NCBI GenBank assembly: GCA_016745315.1
Contig: CP066886.1
Span: 5,208,501-5,272,500, forward strand
DNA: 64,000 nucleotides
Source of the DNA: Arthrospira sp. PCC 9108
GTDB taxonomy: Bacteria > Cyanobacteriota > Cyanobacteriia > Cyanobacteriales > Microcoleaceae
Reading direction: 5' to 3'
A program made the position numbers and the translations under genes. The notes beneath the pieces are model-generated. The model saw nothing but the letters and a program-made list of their open reading frames with translations. It had not been told where the DNA came from and searched no databases. Positions 62,497 to 64,000 of the stretch are shown here, piece after piece; the first letter of the stretch is position 1; each line of letters begins with the position of its first letter.

Positions 62497-63516
62497 TTAT
62501 AACATCAGTGGCTTAAAACCATGTTTAATAGACATCCGACCAATCATATCCATTTTATCCAAAGTGATTTGATTTCGGCCCCAAGAAAAATTGGTATATA
62601 TAGCCTCAAACTCCAATAACATAGATTCCGCAAAACAGGCGAATAGCTGGCGACCGGGAACATTCATATTGACAATTTTCATGATTTTCCAGTCAATATC
62701 TAAAGCGTGTTCCACAATGCCCCCAGACAGGACATGAACACCGGGACTTTGAAACTTAGTTGCCATATTTTTAGGATAGCCGCCATCAATCAACAAACAG
62801 GGTTTTTTCAAAACCTCCGGGTCAATTTCCACCCCCTGGGGCATACTAGCGACCCAAACCACAATATCAGCCTTGGGTAATGCTTCATCTAAGGCCATAA
62901 TTTTACCCCGTCCCAATTCAGCTTGGAGGTTTTGGAGTCTTTGGCGATCGCGAGCAATCAATAGTATTTCAGCCACATCAAGTCTGCCATTTAGCCACCG
63001 ACAAACCGCACTCCCAATATCTCCGGTAGCACCACAAACCGCCACAGTAGCCTTAGATAAATCTATTCCTAATTTCGGTGCGGCTTGTTCAACTTGACGG
63101 CAAATAATATAAGCCGTGTGTGTGTTTCCGGTAGTGAAGCGCTCAAACTCTAACTTAATGTTGCGAATTCTACCCAGTTGATCCAAATTAAATCTCTCCA
63201 AAATAATCGAAGAAAACCCCCCCAAAGCCGTAATATTAATGCCATTTTTTTGAGCATGAGCCATAGCATTAATAATTTTGCGAGTAGCAGCTTTCATGCG
63301 GTTAGTAGCCAACATTTCGGGTAAGAAGCAAGACTCTACATACCTACCCTCAATTACCTGACCCGTAATACTTGTTACCTTAAGATCCTCAACAATTACG
63401 GGTGGTGCGCTGCACCAAAAATCCAGACCTTGATCAGCATATTCTGCATAACCCAAATCCCGAGCCACAACCTGGGCGTGTTCCAAACTGGTAAGATGAC
63501 CGATGAGACCAAACAT
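62497..63516 (-). CDS. aar: long-chain acyl-ACP reductase (aldehyde-forming)
   Basis: This 339-residue cyanobacterial enzyme starts MFGLIGHLTSLEHAQVVA; family blocks are DLGYAEYADQGLDFWCSAPP, the Rossmann loop VAVCGATGDIGSAVCRWL and the catalytic-Cys region ESCFLPEM. It reduces acyl-ACP to fatty aldehyde, the first step of alkane (heptadecane) synthesis. Its partner ado is normally next door upstream; it would be beyond 64000 here. A TnpB element lies between. Confidence 0.95.
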   Translation of the reverse strand: MFGLIGHLTSLEHAQVVARDLGYAEYADQGLDFWCSAPPVIVEDLKVTSITGQVIEGRYVESCFLPEMLATNRMKAATRKIINAMAHAQKNGINITALGGFSSIILERFNLDQLGRIRNIKLEFERFTTGNTHTAYIICRQVEQAAPKLGIDLSKATVAVCGATGDIGSAVCRWLNGRLDVAEILLIARDRQRLQNLQAELGRGKIMALDEALPKADIVVWVASMPQGVEIDPEVLKKPCLLIDGGYPKNMATKFQSPGVHVLSGGIVEHALDIDWKIMKIVNMNVPGRQLFACFAESMLLEFEAIYTNFSWGRNQITLDKMDMIGRMSIKHGFKPLML

Positions 63517-63632
63517 GATTCGATTGAGTTATTTAGTTATTTTTAGTTAACATCCTCTTGGGGGAGGCTATTCTATTTACCGATCTCCCGGCAAAAATAT
63601 GGGAGTCGATGCCGGATATAGAAATTAATTTT

Positions 63633-63689
63633 ACCTGCAAAGGAGCAGGTTGGCTTGTGACTTTATCCTTAATCTCATCACCAACCTGC
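63633..63689 (-). promoter_or_regulatory. overlapping alternative stem-loops upstream of aar
   Basis: On the minus strand, in order: GCAGGTTGG, CCAACCTGC, then GCAGGT. The middle segment can pair with either neighbour (9 bp or 6 bp), giving mutually exclusive stems about 120-170 bp before the aar start. Confidence 0.45.
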
Positions 63690-63716
63690 CCATAGTGCCA
63701 GCAATTCAGAATGAAG

Positions 63717-63849
63717 CCCTCCCCACCTGCGAGGGCGCGAGGTGGGAGTGTCTTATGGTAATCCCGGACTCGCCTGAGTCCAAATATCACACAAACAAGC
63801 CCAGCTTCTAGGCGAACCTCCAGAACATTTGCGCGAGCCCTCCTCACCG
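63717..63849 (-). mobile_element. right end of TnpB element, candidate omega/reRNA
   Basis: Directly after the tnpB stop comes a GC-rich segment and a hairpin (63722-63746, CCCACCT...AGGTGGG with loop GCGAGGGCGCG), followed on the minus strand by GGGCTTCATTCTGAATTGC, the kind of sequence that closes IS605-type elements. In TnpB systems the guide RNA covers this end. Confidence 0.55.
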
Positions 63850-64000
63850 TCATTTCTGCGAGTGAGCTTCAGCATTCCTCTCGGCAATATCTTGACTTCC
63901 ATTCAGGTCGCAGTTATAGCGCTTCCCATGGGAAAATACAGCCAGAGCATAGTTTTTTGAGTCTCGTTTCACCATCCTAGACCCATCGTAAGCCAGTTTT
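63850..64000 (-). CDS. tnpB: TnpB RNA-guided nuclease, C-terminal part, cut by window edge
   Basis: The minus frame reads LAYDGSRMVKRDSKNYALAV then FSHGKRYNCDLNGSQDIAE and stops at 63850. This is the end of the TnpB zinc/RuvC-III region (YNCDLNASYNI-type ending). The rest lies outside the window. The stop comes slightly earlier than in many family members. Confidence 0.8.
   Translation of the reverse strand, partial: KLAYDGSRMVKRDSKNYALAVFSHGKRYNCDLNGSQDIAERNAEAHSQK

Noticed and set aside
63533..63853. 106-residue minus ORF
   Set aside because: Runs over the TnpB element end and the hairpins; composition is not protein-like.
1..64000. tRNA, rRNA, tmRNA genes
   Set aside because: No cloverleaf or conserved rRNA segments were noticed on either strand; a covariance scan was not possible.

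Overview
The window looks like chromosomal DNA of a filamentous cyanobacterium, most likely an Arthrospira (Spirulina) or a close relative. Evidence: very frequent GCGATCGC (HIP1-type) octamers, a cyanobacterial acyl-ACP reductase, DUF928, DUF1822 and CHAT/CHASE2 proteins, tandem Ser/Thr kinases, and many IS200/IS605-type insertions. The species call is inference from family content; no rRNA or tRNA gene was seen.

Layout. 1-14.2 kb is mostly housekeeping: the end of a Pat-like acetyltransferase/ADP-forming acyl-CoA synthetase, a ferrochelatase-family protein with a His-rich tail, a phosphate permease, an SLH beta-helix surface protein, a tocopherol-methyltransferase-like enzyme, an ankyrin protein, glycogen phosphorylase, a DUF697 GTPase and a metallophosphoesterase. 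14.2-16.7 kb holds a Fur-box/promoter region with no gene after it, then an IsrB-type (RuvC-only OMEGA) element inserted just before mtnX. 17.4-23.7 kb has a patatin, an alpha/beta hydrolase, a desaturase-like protein and a methyltransferase. 23.7-29.1 kb is one giant DUF4347 / beta-helix / Pro-Glu linker / RTX surface protein. At 29.6-31.7 kb a Bax-inhibitor-1 family gene is split by an IscB (RuvC+HNH OMEGA) element. 33.0-45.2 kb is the most unusual block: a 23-residue peptide ORF, a ubiquitin-E2-like protein, a JAB-(RWD/E2-like)-E1 fusion, then a sigma-like protein, DUF1822, TPR-CHAT, CHAT-CHASE2 and DUF928 proteins, all on the plus strand. 45.2-52.9 kb is a phosphorylation cluster (two kinases, one PP2C phosphatase) plus glycogen debranching enzyme. 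53.2-56.8 kb is a GGDEF-EAL sensor. 56.8-59.7 kb is a cobalt ECF transporter cbiMNQO operon under a cobalamin riboswitch. The right end holds a glycosyltransferase, argG, aar (alkane pathway) and the end of a TnpB element.

Three themes cut across the window. (1) Three classes of RNA-guided transposon nuclease (IscB, IsrB, TnpB) occur without any TnpA, and all have hairpin ends. (2) Four genes (alpha/beta hydrolase, methyltransferase, giant adhesin, cbiM) are broken by what looks like loss of a single base in a run of five or six C/G. Restoring one base rejoins family-typical protein in every case, so these are either consensus errors or contingency/pseudogene events. (3) A pair of ~300-bp dispersed repeats (21.7 and 62.1 kb) differ in a codon-like pattern.

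Best candidate for an undescribed system: the peptide / E2 / JAB-RWD-E1 module next to two caspase-like CHAT proteins. It is a bacterial ubiquitin-like conjugation cassette without a recognisable ubiquitin, in which a short GG-containing peptide could be the conjugated species.
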